Source of the DNA: Ectocarpus siliculosus
Taxonomy: Eukaryota > Sar > Phaeophyceae > Ectocarpales > Ectocarpaceae
Length of the DNA: 23,772 bases
Reading direction: 5' to 3'
Assembly: GCA_000310025.1 (NCBI GenBank)
Contig: FN648803.1
Location: 13,384 to 37,155, forward strand
Made by a program: the position numbers and the translations under genes
Notes under the pieces: generated by a model
Database searches by the model: none
What the model saw: the letters and a program-made list of their open reading frames with translations, nothing else
Told to the model about the DNA's origin: nothing
Part shown: positions 10,418-18,778 of the stretch, piece by piece
How positions within the stretch are numbered: position 1 is the first letter of the stretch
Layout of the letters: each line of letters begins with the position of its first letter

Positions 10418-10759
10418 ATCCCTCCATCCGGAAGGGGCGCCGTTGAATATTTAGGTTACGAAGGACTACTGTAGGGTATCCACGAGATCAAAACAAATTT
10501 GCTCACGCAGGTACACCTCCATCAGTGGTGTTGATAACGACAGTAAAGGGTACCCGTACATGCTTGCATGACCGCATGGTGTCAAAACCCGTCACAATAT
10601 CCCTCCACCCGGAAGGGGTGCCGTTGAATACTTAGGTTACGAAGGCCTACTGTAGCGTATCCATGAGGTTAAAAAACATCAGCCCACGCAGGTACACCTC
10701 CATCCGTGGTGTTGGTAACGACAGTATAGAGTACCCGCACATGCTTGCGTGTCAAAACG
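10418..10759. repeat. Tandem duplication, period about 180 bp
   Basis: Copy 1 (10418-10589) and copy 2 (10598-10759) begin with TATCCCTCCA-CCGGAAGGGG and share GGTTACGAAGG-CTACTGTAG, CACGCAGGTACACCTCCATC and the GTCAAAAC end. Divergence is roughly 10-15% by eye, and copy 2 lacks about 10 bp near its end. It sits just beyond the 3' end (minus sense) of module E in copy III. Confidence 0.85.
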
Positions 10760-10914
10760 CGCGAATCGCCCCAAAGAGAAGAAAAACGTTGTAAAGACCA
10801 GAAAAAGTGTAACAGTCGGACACCGCAGGATGACAACGCTGCCAGGGAAACAGTGTTTCGATCGCACAGAAGCAGCGACTTGTGGTGGCGTGATCGGCCG
10901 CCAGAGATCAACAA

Positions 10915-11283
10915 TCACCCCCACCCGTGTTCCTCCCCCGAACCATCTTCGCTGTCCGTGCTCAAGTAGTCTGCTGTGAGGACCCTCCATTTCCCTTGCT
11001 TCACCCGTTCGAACGGCTGCTCTGTCTTGGGCGTTACGGGCGCGGCGGTCGATGTGCTGCGTGTGTTGCCAACGGTGGTGTCAGGCGGGGAGGGGTCGGT
11101 CTTGGTGGCCGGTCGATTGCGGTGGATCTGAGCTTCCTGTGCGGCTCGCTGCTCCTCGTACTCCTGGCGGGAGCGGGAGCCCACGTCGCGAGAAGGAGTG
11201 TTGGCGGTGGAATACGTAGTCACGATAGCAGAGCCGGGGGCGCGGGAACGGACGTCTTTGTGAGGTCGTGTAGGCGTAAATTT
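10915..11283 (-). CDS. Module E exon candidate with acidic C-terminus
   Basis: A minus frame of 122 codons plus stop runs from just after an in-frame TAG (11284-11286) to its stop at 10915-10917. Its 5' edge lies at a plausible acceptor: pyrimidine-containing sequence ending CCCCCAG or AGTAG. It contains PTRPHK, a charged SRQEYEEQR helix, a Thr/Pro/Ser-rich linker, VTPKTEQ, and a tail with Asp-Ser-Glu-Asp and Glu-Glu. There is no in-frame ATG at the start, so it is likelier a terminal exon than a gene. Related frames occur at 6446 and 7780, which supports past coding use. The upstream partner could be the long ORF through the donor at 13897. No known domain. Confidence 0.4.
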   Translation of the reverse strand, partial: KFTPTRPHKDVRSRAPGSAIVTTYSTANTPSRDVGSRSRQEYEEQRAAQEAQIHRNRPATKTDPSPPDTTVGNTRSTSTAAPVTPKTEQPFERVKQGKWRVLTADYLSTDSEDGSGEEHGWG

Positions 11284-11466
11284 CTACTGGGGGTATCAGC
11301 TACGTAGCGGCGGGTGGCGGCAACAATTCTCCTCCAAGTGACCTGACATGGGCAGCCGGAACGCTTGTGTGTGTGCAACAAAGCACTAATGTGGTTCTCA
11401 ACCAAGACAAACATGGTTTTCGCGAAAGGGTCGGCTTATGATAGTACACAAAGCTGGGTTCCAACA

Positions 11467-11930
11467 CTACAGAAACCACGCGGAACGACACCAACATGCG
11501 CCCCCCAGCGCCTCCGCCGGCCGTCTCACCGGTAAATCGGGGATCGACATCACCGTGCATGCCACGGACGTCTGGTTGGCGCTAGAAAATCCCGCCCCGT
11601 CGTGTGATACCGCTTCGATTCCGGTGGTCGTCACAGGAACGGCAGAGGCAGCGGCGGCAACCAGCGCAGAAACCGTTCCGTGGGTCGGGCCCTCCTCCGC
11701 TCCGGTCGTCACGGACACGGCAGCAGCGGCGGCAGCGGTAACGTACCCAGAAACCGTTCCGTGGGTCGGGTTCTCTTCCGTTCCGGTGGGCACGGGAACG
11801 GCAGCGGCTGCGGCGGCGGTAACGGGTGCAGAATCCGTTCCGTGGATCGGGTTCTCTTCCGTTCCGGTGGGCACGGGAACGGCAGCGGCGGCGGCGGCGG
11901 TAACGGACGCAGCCGGGATGGCTACGGTAG
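11467..11930 (-). CDS. Alanine-rich open frame over the D minisatellite
   Basis: Three to four 81-bp units (TCCGGTGGTCG/GGGCACGG boundaries at about 11620, 11701, 11782 and 11863) keep one minus frame open to the stop at 11467. The product repeats a Thr-Gly-(Thr/Ala)-Glu-Glu-(Asn/Gly)-Pro-(Thr/Ile)-His-Gly-Thr core and poly-alanine, followed by a unique segment with SIPDLPVR. The opposite strand is also open, so openness alone is weak evidence. The period being a multiple of three, in contrast to copy I, is mild support for coding. It could be an internal exon of a gene that includes the long ORF. Confidence 0.3.
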
Positions 11931-11989
11931 GAGTCGCTGGCTTCTCCTGCTGCGGAGGGTCCGGGTAGGACGCGGTCGGATGCAGCCGT

Positions 11990-12440
11990 CGTTAGGTGTT
12001 TGTGGGCAACAACAACACATGGAGCTATGGAACGCGGGACGTCATGAACTAGGGGGACGGGGGCATATTGTACGTGCTGTTGAGAGGTTAGATTGCGTAG
12101 GATTGTCTCTCATTCTGCGATCGGTTCTAGCTTGTAGGAAGGAGTATTTGGCGATGTGTGGTATGCAAAAAGGGCTATGCGTTGTCCTGGAGACATGCAA
12201 GGGTACTAAACCGTCGCGGAATGGCACAAATTGAACACTATTACAACAAATTCTAGGAAGCGCAAAGCGGACATGCCAGACCGTTTCGTGTACTCGCGAT
12301 TCGACTCACATGCGATGGACAACGAGGAAGCCTTCCTGTCTTGTTTGTGATGCATATACCTCCTCTGCGTGTGATATATCTACCAATACGTTGTCGACGG
12401 GCTAGTGATTTCTGTACCTTGTTTGTGACCATCGGTTAGG
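11990..12440 (-). repeat. Module C, copy III
   Basis: This is the inverted counterpart of 5160-5640 and of 6840-7340. It carries the reverse complement of the TTTAGCTTGTAG-type and TGTTGTTGCCCA landmarks. No frame is shared with the other copies. Confidence 0.65.
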
Positions 12441-13740
12441 GCCTTGCGAAAGGCTCAATATATACGACAAACAACAACATCAATATCCCCATCACCCTTC
12501 TTCTTACCAATTCTCCCGAAGCCCCTGCCCTTCGTTCTGTCAATGTTCTCACCGGCGGAATCCGCAGGAAAGGGAGCGCATCCACCGTTTTGCCGCCGGA
12601 GGTCGTCTTGAGGAACGACGATTTCACCTCTTGCCTGTTTAGTTGGAGGCACAACGGTTACCCCCGGGGAACGTACAGCTGTGAGGTTGAGAAATTCCTC
12701 CCGGCCAGCATCCTCGGACATCTAGACCGCATCAAAGCAAGTTCGCATGTCCCACAATGTCAAATTTGTCTACCTCACTCAGCAGCACCTGCATCGAAAG
12801 ATGAAAGACACCTCCCAAGGTTGTGTGCAGCTGATTGGCATGGAGGGCTGGTTCGGAACTCACCTCGTCGCCTCGCTTCCCACCGAGAACCCGCCCGACG
12901 AACCATTAGGCGGGTGCTCCACCTTCAACGGGTCACCCCGCGTCAGGCCAGGCAGCGGCCTCGCCTCGACGGTCGTCTGAGGTACCGAAGGGCCGAAGGG
13001 GCAGAAGGCGCAGAAGGGCGTGTGTGCGACGAAAACGTTAGAACTTCCCAACGAGCGAAATACCATGGACAAGGAGCCTGGCGAAAGGCTCAATGCGCAT
13101 GACAAACAAACACAGCAACGACCCCATCATCCATATTCTTACCAATGCTCCGAATGCCCCTCCACGCCGTCCTGCCAATGGCCCCACCGGCGGAATCGGC
13201 AGGAATGGGAGCGCACTGACGGTCTTGCCGCCGGAGGTCGGCTTGACGAATGACGATTGTGTCTCTTGCCTGTATAGTTGGAGGCGAAACGGTTACCCCC
13301 GGGGAAAGTCTGGCTGTGAGGTTGAGAAATCCCTCGCGGCCAGCATCGTCACGGACACCTTCTGTAGACCGCGTCACAGCAAGTTTTTCATGTCCCACAG
13401 TTCATACGTGGTGTCAAGTTGGTCTACCTCACTTAGCAGAACCTGCATCGCAAGATGAACGACGGCTCCCAAAGGTTGTGTGCAGCTGGTTGGCATGGAA
13501 AGTTGTTGCGGAACTCACCTCGTCGCCTCCCTTCCAAGGGAGAACCCTGCCGACGAACTCTTAGGTGGGTGCTCCACCTGGATCGTCCGGAAATCCCGCG
13601 TGAGACCAGGCAGCGGCCTCGCCTCGATGGTCGTCTGAGGTACCGAAGAGACGGGAGGTCGTTTGCAAGGCCCCAACGTGCGAAAAAGCGGGTGGGATAC
13701 ATCGTCAAGAGCCAGTTGTTTTCCCATCGAGTCCATCGTC
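12440..13740 (-). repeat. Two tandem module B units, period about 635 bp
   Basis: The marker AGGCTCAAT begins at 12451 and again near 13086. After each come the CACCGGCGGAATC block, a CGGTTACCCCCGGGGAA block, the ACCTGCATCG block, the GAACTCACCTCGTCGCCTC block and the GTCGTCTGAGGTACCGAAG block. Read on the minus strand, both units carry a frame with GGKTV then LPFL and a tail ending IEPFAR, and another with VEARPLPGLT-like then VEHPP. Stops break the full length. If the long gene continues downstream, these units would be intronic. Confidence 0.8.
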
Positions 13741-13770
13741 GTATGCATGCCTCGGGTGAATGAGGGCCGG

Positions 13771-16488
13771 TCAAACATGTCCCCGAACGGAGACGGGCGG
13801 ATGATAACCGGCAAGGTCGGCTAAAGGCTGGTCACGCCAACGATTTCGCACGTAATAGCCTAGTCTGCACTCACACGAGTCATCAGTCATCCTCACCTGT
13901 GGAATCCCCCGTTCTTGTCGCTCGTGCTGCCCTAGCGCCTCCCGCTGTTCCTGCCCCCGTGGCGAGGAGTCGCGAGGAGCGGGTAGGACACCACCGGTGT
14001 TGCGCCCCTGCCGCTTCTCTGCACTTCCAGGAAGCGCGTCCGCCTTGGCCAGTCTCCTTTGCCGGGCGATGGCCCCAACGTGCGCCCAGAAGATTGTCTT
14101 GATTACCTTCCTGCCGGAGCCCATCCGCCTCTTGCGTCCGAGGCCGCTCGCTTCAGGGGAGCACAAGAAGTCGAGCGTGTGCTCCACCCTCTCGCGAATC
14201 TGCTGCTGCGGCAACCCTGTTGAGGACCCCGGAACGTCTCTGTCGTTGCGGAGCACTGCCGACAAGGTGATGCGGCGCGCTTCGGCCTCCGTGCCCGCCA
14301 TGCGAAGGGCCCGCCTAACCGTCGTGGTCAGCACCGAGGTCGTGCCCCTTCGGGGCTCGGTGGGCGTTCCCGAAGTAGCGCCGGAGTCACGGCCTGGGTA
14401 CGGGGGCGGTGTCTCCGACGCATTCTTCACGGCATGAGAATCACCGAGACGTGCTAGACCTTGCCGCTGCTGCTGCTGCTGCTGCTGAAGCTGCTGCTGC
14501 TCCTGAAGCTGCTGCTGCTGAAGCTGCTGCTGCTGCTGAAGCTGCTGCTGAAGCAGCTGCTCCCGCTGCTGCTTTTGCTGCTGCTGCTGCTTTTGCTGCT
14601 GCTGCTGCTGCTGCTGTTGTGACGTCTGTTGCCTGTGTTGCAACCTCTCGTGAGATTTCGCGTGGTCATCCGCCCTCTGTTGCCGCTCCTGCTGCATTTT
14701 CTTTTGGGCTCGCCGGTCCCGCTCCTGCTCCCGCTCCTGCTCCCGCTGCCAGAGCCTGCCAAAGTATGCTTCCCGCTCCTGCTCCACCTTCTTCTTCCTC
14801 TCCCGCTCCTGTTCTTGCTGCCGCAGCTTCAGCTGCTCCAGCTCCTGCTGCCGCGCCATCTTCTTCCTCTCCCACTCCCGCTCCTCCTGCATTTTCTTTT
14901 GGGCTCGCCGGTCCCGCTCCTGCTCCCGCTTCTGCTCCCACTCCTGCTCCCGCTCCTGCTCCCGCTGCCAAAGCCCGCTAAAGTATGCTTCCCGCTCCTG
15001 CTCCACCTTCTTCTTCCTCTCCCGCTCCTGTTCTTGCTGCCGCAGATTCAGCTGCTCCAGCTCCTGCTGCCGCGCCATCTTCTTCCTCTCCCACTCCCGC
15101 TCCTCCTGCATTTTCTTTTGGGCTCGCCGTTCCCGCTCCTGCTCCCGCTTCTGCTCCCACTCCTGCTCCCGCTCCTGCTCCCGCTGCCAAAGCCCGCCAA
15201 AGTATGCTTCCCGCTCCTGCTCCACCTTCTTCTTCCTCTCCCGCTCCTGTTCTTGCTGCCGGAGCTTCAGCTGCTCCAGCTCCTGCTGCCGCGCCATCTT
15301 CTTCCTCTCCCACTCCCGCTCCTGCTGCTGCCTCTCCAGCTTCTTCTTCTCTCGCTGCTGCTGCTCTTGCTGCTCCTGCTCCCGCTCCCGCTGCAGCAGG
15401 TGCTGGTAGCCCTGCTCCAACAGCAGATCCAAATCCTGCTGTTGCGTTTTCGCCTGCTCATCCGCCTCCTGCTCCCGTCGCCGCTGCTGGTTCTCCTGTA
15501 GCTCCCGCTCCTGCTGCTGCAGCTTCTTCCGCTCCCGTTTCTGCTGCTCCAGCTTCGCATTCTTCTCCCGCTCCTGCTGCCACGCCTGGGTGACCCCAAT
15601 GCAGCTCCGCTCCAACCGCTCCTGGTCCGACCGCTTCCGCGACATCGCCAGGTACTCTGGCAACCGCACCTGATCCCGCAGGCACGGGAGTTCCACCTTA
15701 TTGTGCACCCGGTTGCACGCCTTGTCCATCGGCTCCTTTTTCTCCTGCCGCAACTGCTTTTGCCCCTGCTGAGCTTCTCGCTCCCGCTCCTGCTGCTGCA
15801 GCTTCTTCCGCTCCCGTGTCTGCTGCTCCTGCTTCACCTTCTTCCCCCAGTTCTGATGCAGCGCCTGGGCGTACCGATTGGGGTTACGCTCCAACCACTC
15901 CTGCTCATGCTTTTCCTTTTCCTCCTGGTCCAGTAGGTTCATCTGGGCGACTAAATAGCGGCTCCGCTCCAACCGCCGCTCCTGATCTAACCGCTTCCGC
16001 GACATCGCCAGGTGCTCCGGCAACCGCACCTGATCGCGCAGGCACGGGAGTTCCGCCGTATTGTGCACGCGGTTGCGCGCCTTGTCCATCGGCTCCTGCA
16101 TCTCATGCCGCAACTGCTGCTGTTGCCTCTGCTGAGCCTCCCGTGGCTCCTGCGGTACATGGCGCCGTTGCTGTTGTTGTGGCTGCGGCTGCGCCCGCTG
16201 CCGGTCCCGAAGCCTCAAAGTCGCACGTCCGGCAAGGTGCGCCCGCCCGTGGGACGGCCCTTGCCGCTCTGGCCTTTGCTGTTCCTGCGCGTGCTCAGCC
16301 TGCATACGTGCGTCAAGAATGCCACGAATACGTTGCGCTTGTTGATACAGAGTCTCGGCTTCAGTGCGGGTAAACTCCGATCTGGCCAAATATATCTCCG
16401 ATTCTACTGTACCTATGCAGCGCTGGTATGCGGGATTAGGTTTCGGCACACAAAACAATGAGGGGTGTAGCGGCAGCCTGGACCGCAC
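13771..16488 (-). CDS. Glutamine-rich coiled-coil protein with C-terminal domain
   Basis: One open frame of 905 codons. The frame opens after a TAG, and its first codon (16488) is GTG. The first in-frame ATG is at 16305 (residue 62), but residues 20-61 look coding, so a spliced 5' exon is likely. Residues 62-130 are Gln/Arg-rich. A 45-residue module beginning EPMDKA occurs near 133 and again near 254. Residues 270-620 form a long Glu/Arg/Gln coiled coil with three 73-residue repeats, each containing AYF(G/S). Residues 621-675 are polyglutamine. Residues 719-813 form a compact basic domain of unknown family. The tail follows a strong donor (CCACAG|GTGAGG, 13897/13896), so the true product may splice out before the TGA at 13771-13773. 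Probable role: scaffold or filament-like protein, by composition only. The domain is duplicated at 3911-4219. Confidence 0.65.
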   Translation of the reverse strand: MRSRLPLHPSLFCVPKPNPAYQRCIGTVESEIYLARSEFTRTEAETLYQQAQRIRGILDARMQAEHAQEQQRPERQGPSHGRAHLAGRATLRLRDRQRAQPQPQQQQRRHVPQEPREAQQRQQQQLRHEMQEPMDKARNRVHNTAELPCLRDQVRLPEHLAMSRKRLDQERRLERSRYLVAQMNLLDQEEKEKHEQEWLERNPNRYAQALHQNWGKKVKQEQQTRERKKLQQQEREREAQQGQKQLRQEKKEPMDKACNRVHNKVELPCLRDQVRLPEYLAMSRKRSDQERLERSCIGVTQAWQQEREKNAKLEQQKRERKKLQQQERELQENQQRRREQEADEQAKTQQQDLDLLLEQGYQHLLQREREQEQQEQQQREKKKLERQQQEREWERKKMARQQELEQLKLRQQEQERERKKKVEQEREAYFGGLWQREQEREQEWEQKREQERERRAQKKMQEEREWERKKMARQQELEQLNLRQQEQERERKKKVEQEREAYFSGLWQREQEREQEWEQKREQERDRRAQKKMQEEREWERKKMARQQELEQLKLRQQEQERERKKKVEQEREAYFGRLWQREQEREQERDRRAQKKMQQERQQRADDHAKSHERLQHRQQTSQQQQQQQQQKQQQQQKQQREQLLQQQLQQQQQLQQQQLQEQQQLQQQQQQQRQGLARLGDSHAVKNASETPPPYPGRDSGATSGTPTEPRRGTTSVLTTTVRRALRMAGTEAEARRITLSAVLRNDRDVPGSSTGLPQQQIRERVEHTLDFLCSPEASGLGRKRRMGSGRKVIKTIFWAHVGAIARQRRLAKADALPGSAEKRQGRNTGGVLPAPRDSSPRGQEQREALGQHERQERGIPQVRMTDDSCECRLGYYVRNRWRDQPLADLAGYHPPVSVRGHV
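13886..13902 (-). other. Consensus 5' splice site within the long ORF
   Basis: In minus sense the sequence reads CCACAG|GTGAGG, with the last exon base at 13897. This is a near-perfect eukaryotic donor. It falls after the conserved C-terminal domain. The equivalent place in copy I reads CTACAGGAAAGA and has lost the GT. The best candidate acceptor downstream is near 11284-11290, before the E frame, or one before the D frame. Confidence 0.45.
14466..14619 (-). repeat. CTG/CAG trinucleotide tract (polyglutamine)
   Basis: The plus strand is an interrupted CTG array. On the coding minus strand it gives CAG codons, with occasional TTC/CTT-derived Leu, Lys, Glu and Arg interruptions. It encodes roughly residues 621-675 of the long ORF. 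It is a pure codon repeat, likely unstable, and it preserves the frame. Confidence 0.9.
14690..15350 (-). repeat. Three 219-bp in-frame tandem repeats
   Basis: The marker AAAGTATGCT recurs at 14761, 14980 and 15199, exactly 219 bp apart, giving 73-residue protein repeats. Units 2 and 3 are nearly identical. Unit 1 is shorter by a segment on its 3' side (minus sense). The repeat encodes heptad-like Glu/Arg/Gln/Lys sequence. Because the period is divisible by three, copy-number change would lengthen the coiled coil without breaking the frame. Confidence 0.92.
15590..16100 (-). repeat. Internal duplication of the EPMDKA module
   Basis: CTTGTCCATCGGCTCC occurs at 15721 and 16081, 360 bp apart. 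The encoded 45-residue modules share EPMDKA, NRVHN, ELPCLRDQVRLPE and LAMSRKR. The module is less repetitive than the surrounding coiled coil and has a conserved Cys, so it may be a folded insert or a binding segment. Confidence 0.85.
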
Positions 16489-16499
16489 ATGCTGCTACA

Positions 16500-16522
16500 G
16501 TACTACTGTGCAGCAGTAGTAC
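16500..16522. repeat. Perfect 9-bp hairpin upstream of the long ORF
   Basis: GTACTACTG at 16500-16508 pairs perfectly with CAGTAGTAC at 16514-16522 across a 5-nt loop. It lies just 5' (minus sense) of the open frame, within the presumed 5' untranslated, intronic or promoter region. Function unknown. Confidence 0.6.
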
Positions 16523-16529
16523 CAGTCGA

Positions 16530-17930
16530 GGCTCTGAGATGGGCGGCTCTCGTCCCAAACAGTCAGTTCTGGTAACGAAAACACACTTTTCGAAATACTT
16601 CAAGCTCATTTTCCGACATACCAGACTAAAACTGTACACCTGAACAAGCCAGATACGTCGGCCACGGTGCGGCCGGCGTACTACAAGGTCGGAGATGAAT
16701 GAGTTCAGGTTTATAGATATACCCATCTCACCGTGGTATCGCCAGGTTCTGCTACTACTCCTCCGTCCGGGCGGGCACCCGATCGCAATCTCCTCCGCAG
16801 GCTCGAAACGCCCTGCTGGATCATCTTGGTCACCAGCCCCCTGCCAGTAATGTGCGTGGGTGTCGCAGGCAAAGTACAGCAGAAGTAGTGACCGCTATAG
16901 CAAGAAATCTGCCTGCAAGTACTGTTGATCATACAGTATCTCAGAGCCCCAGATCCTGTACATACATACAGTAGTACTGCAGTCTACGGTGACAACCTCC
17001 TGGAGGAGAGCGTTTGTTTCATACGGTTAAAATCCTCAAGAGGCATCTGATCCAGTAGACTAGCTGATCCGGGGTCTATTCTCTCAGTCTAGACAACGCC
17101 ATGCTGTTCTGTCTATGTACCATGTTTGCGCGGATCGGTCTTCCTCGGTAAGTGAAACGGGGTGCGTCTCCTGTCCACACGCCCTTCGACAGCGCGATTG
17201 GCTTACCCTCTCCGTCTGACGGGTGGATGTTGGATCGCAGCAGCAACTTTGACTCTGATGCACAGCAGTAGCACGCACTCCATAGACTAGGTGGCGAACG
17301 GCGCCCAGCCTACAAGTAGCTGGGCAAGTACCCCCATCAACTCTCCTGATCCGCGCCCTTCACGCCCGCTTGATCCCCGGCCTCTGCTAGGTACATAGAT
17401 AGCGTGAACCTATTGCTCACCAGATCAGCAGGCTGAAGAAGATGCTCCCAGCCAAAACAGCGGTAACAAGGAGGGCGAAGCCAACGAAGTTGCATCCATC
17501 CCACCCCCAGCATGGCGTCAGGATTGATGCGATCACCGCAATGAGAAGGCGCTCCATCCCGATCTCGAAAAACATCTTGTCCACACAGGATCAGTCGTGA
17601 AACCTTCAGGTGTGTATCTGATGTCTGATGTGCCAACCTCCTCAGAGCTGGTTGCTGCATGTCTTTTTTGGTCCCGCCGCGTTTTTTGGCTCTCCGCCGT
17701 TTTTTCTGTTTGATATCCGATGCGACCGCCTCCTTGTTTGAAACCCTGAAACCGTCAGACGAAAAGCGACAGAAAGGCTGCAGCTGCGTGTAGACTGACG
17801 TGCTGTAGACCGGACCAACTGCCTGGCGATTGGTAGTGGTGTTCTATTGTTGTGAAACAGAAACATTAGTCTATAGGTGTGCGGATATGTAGGCGTGTAA
17901 GTATCGAAAGAGATTCACTGAAAAAGGAGG
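16530..17930. other. About 1.4 kb without an assignable gene
   Basis: A minus frame from an ATG at 16726 to 16436 overlaps the start of the long ORF in another frame and could supply a 5' exon, but no splice pair is clear. Other frames (17660-17337 and 17278-17084, minus) have no motif. A small perfect stem, GCCCAGC against GCTGGGC, lies at 17303-17325. No RNA gene is recognised. Confidence 0.35.
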
Positions 17931-18168
17931 TTTATTTTGTTTTCTTTCGAATTGCTTCATTATTTCTTCGGTTTCTAGGCTACGTGTTGGGGAGAGAGAC
18001 GCACGAAACGCTCATCGTCTCTCCGGCCGCGTTAGCTGCAAAGGCCGGCGTCAACTCTTACAAATCCATCTCTCTCCCCACAAATACTAGCCGGGGGACT
18101 ACGACTGCAAACGCAGGAGTCCCAAAACTGACCAAGTCCTCAAATGGTACACACCATTCTACAACACC
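17931..18168 (-). repeat. 238-bp direct repeat, distal copy (B2-like)
   Basis: It is identical over 238 bp to 18500-18737 (offset 569). In minus sense it ends with AATAAA (17931-17936), a possible polyadenylation signal. It lies downstream of the YR ORF. In PAT/Ngaro-type elements this place is held by split direct repeats, and this copy would be B2. The ends are not TG...CA, which argues against an LTR. Confidence 0.9.
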
Positions 18169-18499
18169 TGACTAGATACCGAATATTCCCGAACTTATGC
18201 CCCCACCTTCGAAAGAAAAGGGATGGGAGGGCGGGATTTTCTAAACTGCCGCCGCTACTGCGTTAGGCGGCTGCTGCTGTCCTTCCGTTGCTTCACGCGC
18301 TCTGTAGCTGTCACACGTTACCCGACTTTGCTACAGCCCCTGCGTGGACTCGATCACGGAATGACACCCCCAACTATAGACTAATAATTCCAAACACCGT
18401 GACCCTGGGTTTCCGGTAGAAAATGAAGCCAAATTCTAATTCGACTGTTACAAAATAAACACCAGTTTATTCTATCTGCTTCGACGAACAAACCTTCCT
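18169..18499 (-). other. 331-bp spacer between identical repeats (A2-like)
   Basis: This is unique within the window and has no ORF. In the split-repeat model it would be A2 and should match an A1 at the element's 5' end. I looked for that around 21030-21345 and found only a chance-level CCGAATATT. It includes a short stem, CCGCC against GGCGG, near 18250-18275. Confidence 0.5.
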
Positions 18500-18737
18500 T
18501 TTATTTTGTTTTCTTTCGAATTGCTTCATTATTTCTTCGGTTTCTAGGCTACGTGTTGGGGAGAGAGACGCACGAAACGCTCATCGTCTCTCCGGCCGCG
18601 TTAGCTGCAAAGGCCGGCGTCAACTCTTACAAATCCATCTCTCTCCCCACAAATACTAGCCGGGGGACTACGACTGCAAACGCAGGAGTCCCAAAACTGA
18701 CCAAGTCCTCAAATGGTACACACCATTCTACAACACC
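18500..18737 (-). repeat. 238-bp direct repeat, proximal copy (B1-like)
   Basis: Identical to 17931-18168. It begins 41 bp past the stop of the YR ORF in minus sense and ends in the same AATAAA. Perfect identity against the frame-broken gag points to recent formation or gene conversion of the repeats. Confidence 0.9.
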
Positions 18738-18778
18738 CACATCGAGGTCAGTTTCTGGACGACTACCGAATAAGTCAA

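Larger units (their letters stand above)
10870..14340 (-). repeat. Repeat copy III, minus sense, longest copy
   Basis: In minus sense the modules run A (14340 to about 13740), two tandem B units (13740-12440), C (12440-11990), D (about 11930-11610) and E (11283-10915). Copy I repeats this order inverted, 5 kb away. This copy keeps the most open frames: the A domain is intact and fused to the coiled coil, D has a period divisible by three, and E is open to its stop. That makes it the likelier source, or the less decayed copy. Confidence 0.8.

Noticed and set aside
3910-14340. One large foldback transposon bounded by copies I and III
   Set aside because: The outer edges show no shared terminal sequence or target-site duplication, and copy III runs on into the long ORF at its outer edge.
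14409-15593. Long plus-strand ORFs rich in Ala/Pro or Leu
   Set aside because: They are shadow frames of the CTG/CTCC-rich complement of the minus-strand coiled-coil ORF.
17788-17815. CGTGTAGAC-GACGTGCTG resembling part of the 57-bp repeat at 19904-20014
   Set aside because: Only about 19 bp with three differences; too short to call a related element.
17931-18737. A TRIM or short LTR retrotransposon with 238-bp LTRs
   Set aside because: The repeats lack TG...CA ends, no primer-binding site follows the first copy, and no target-site duplication is visible. The adjacent YR ORF gives a better explanation.
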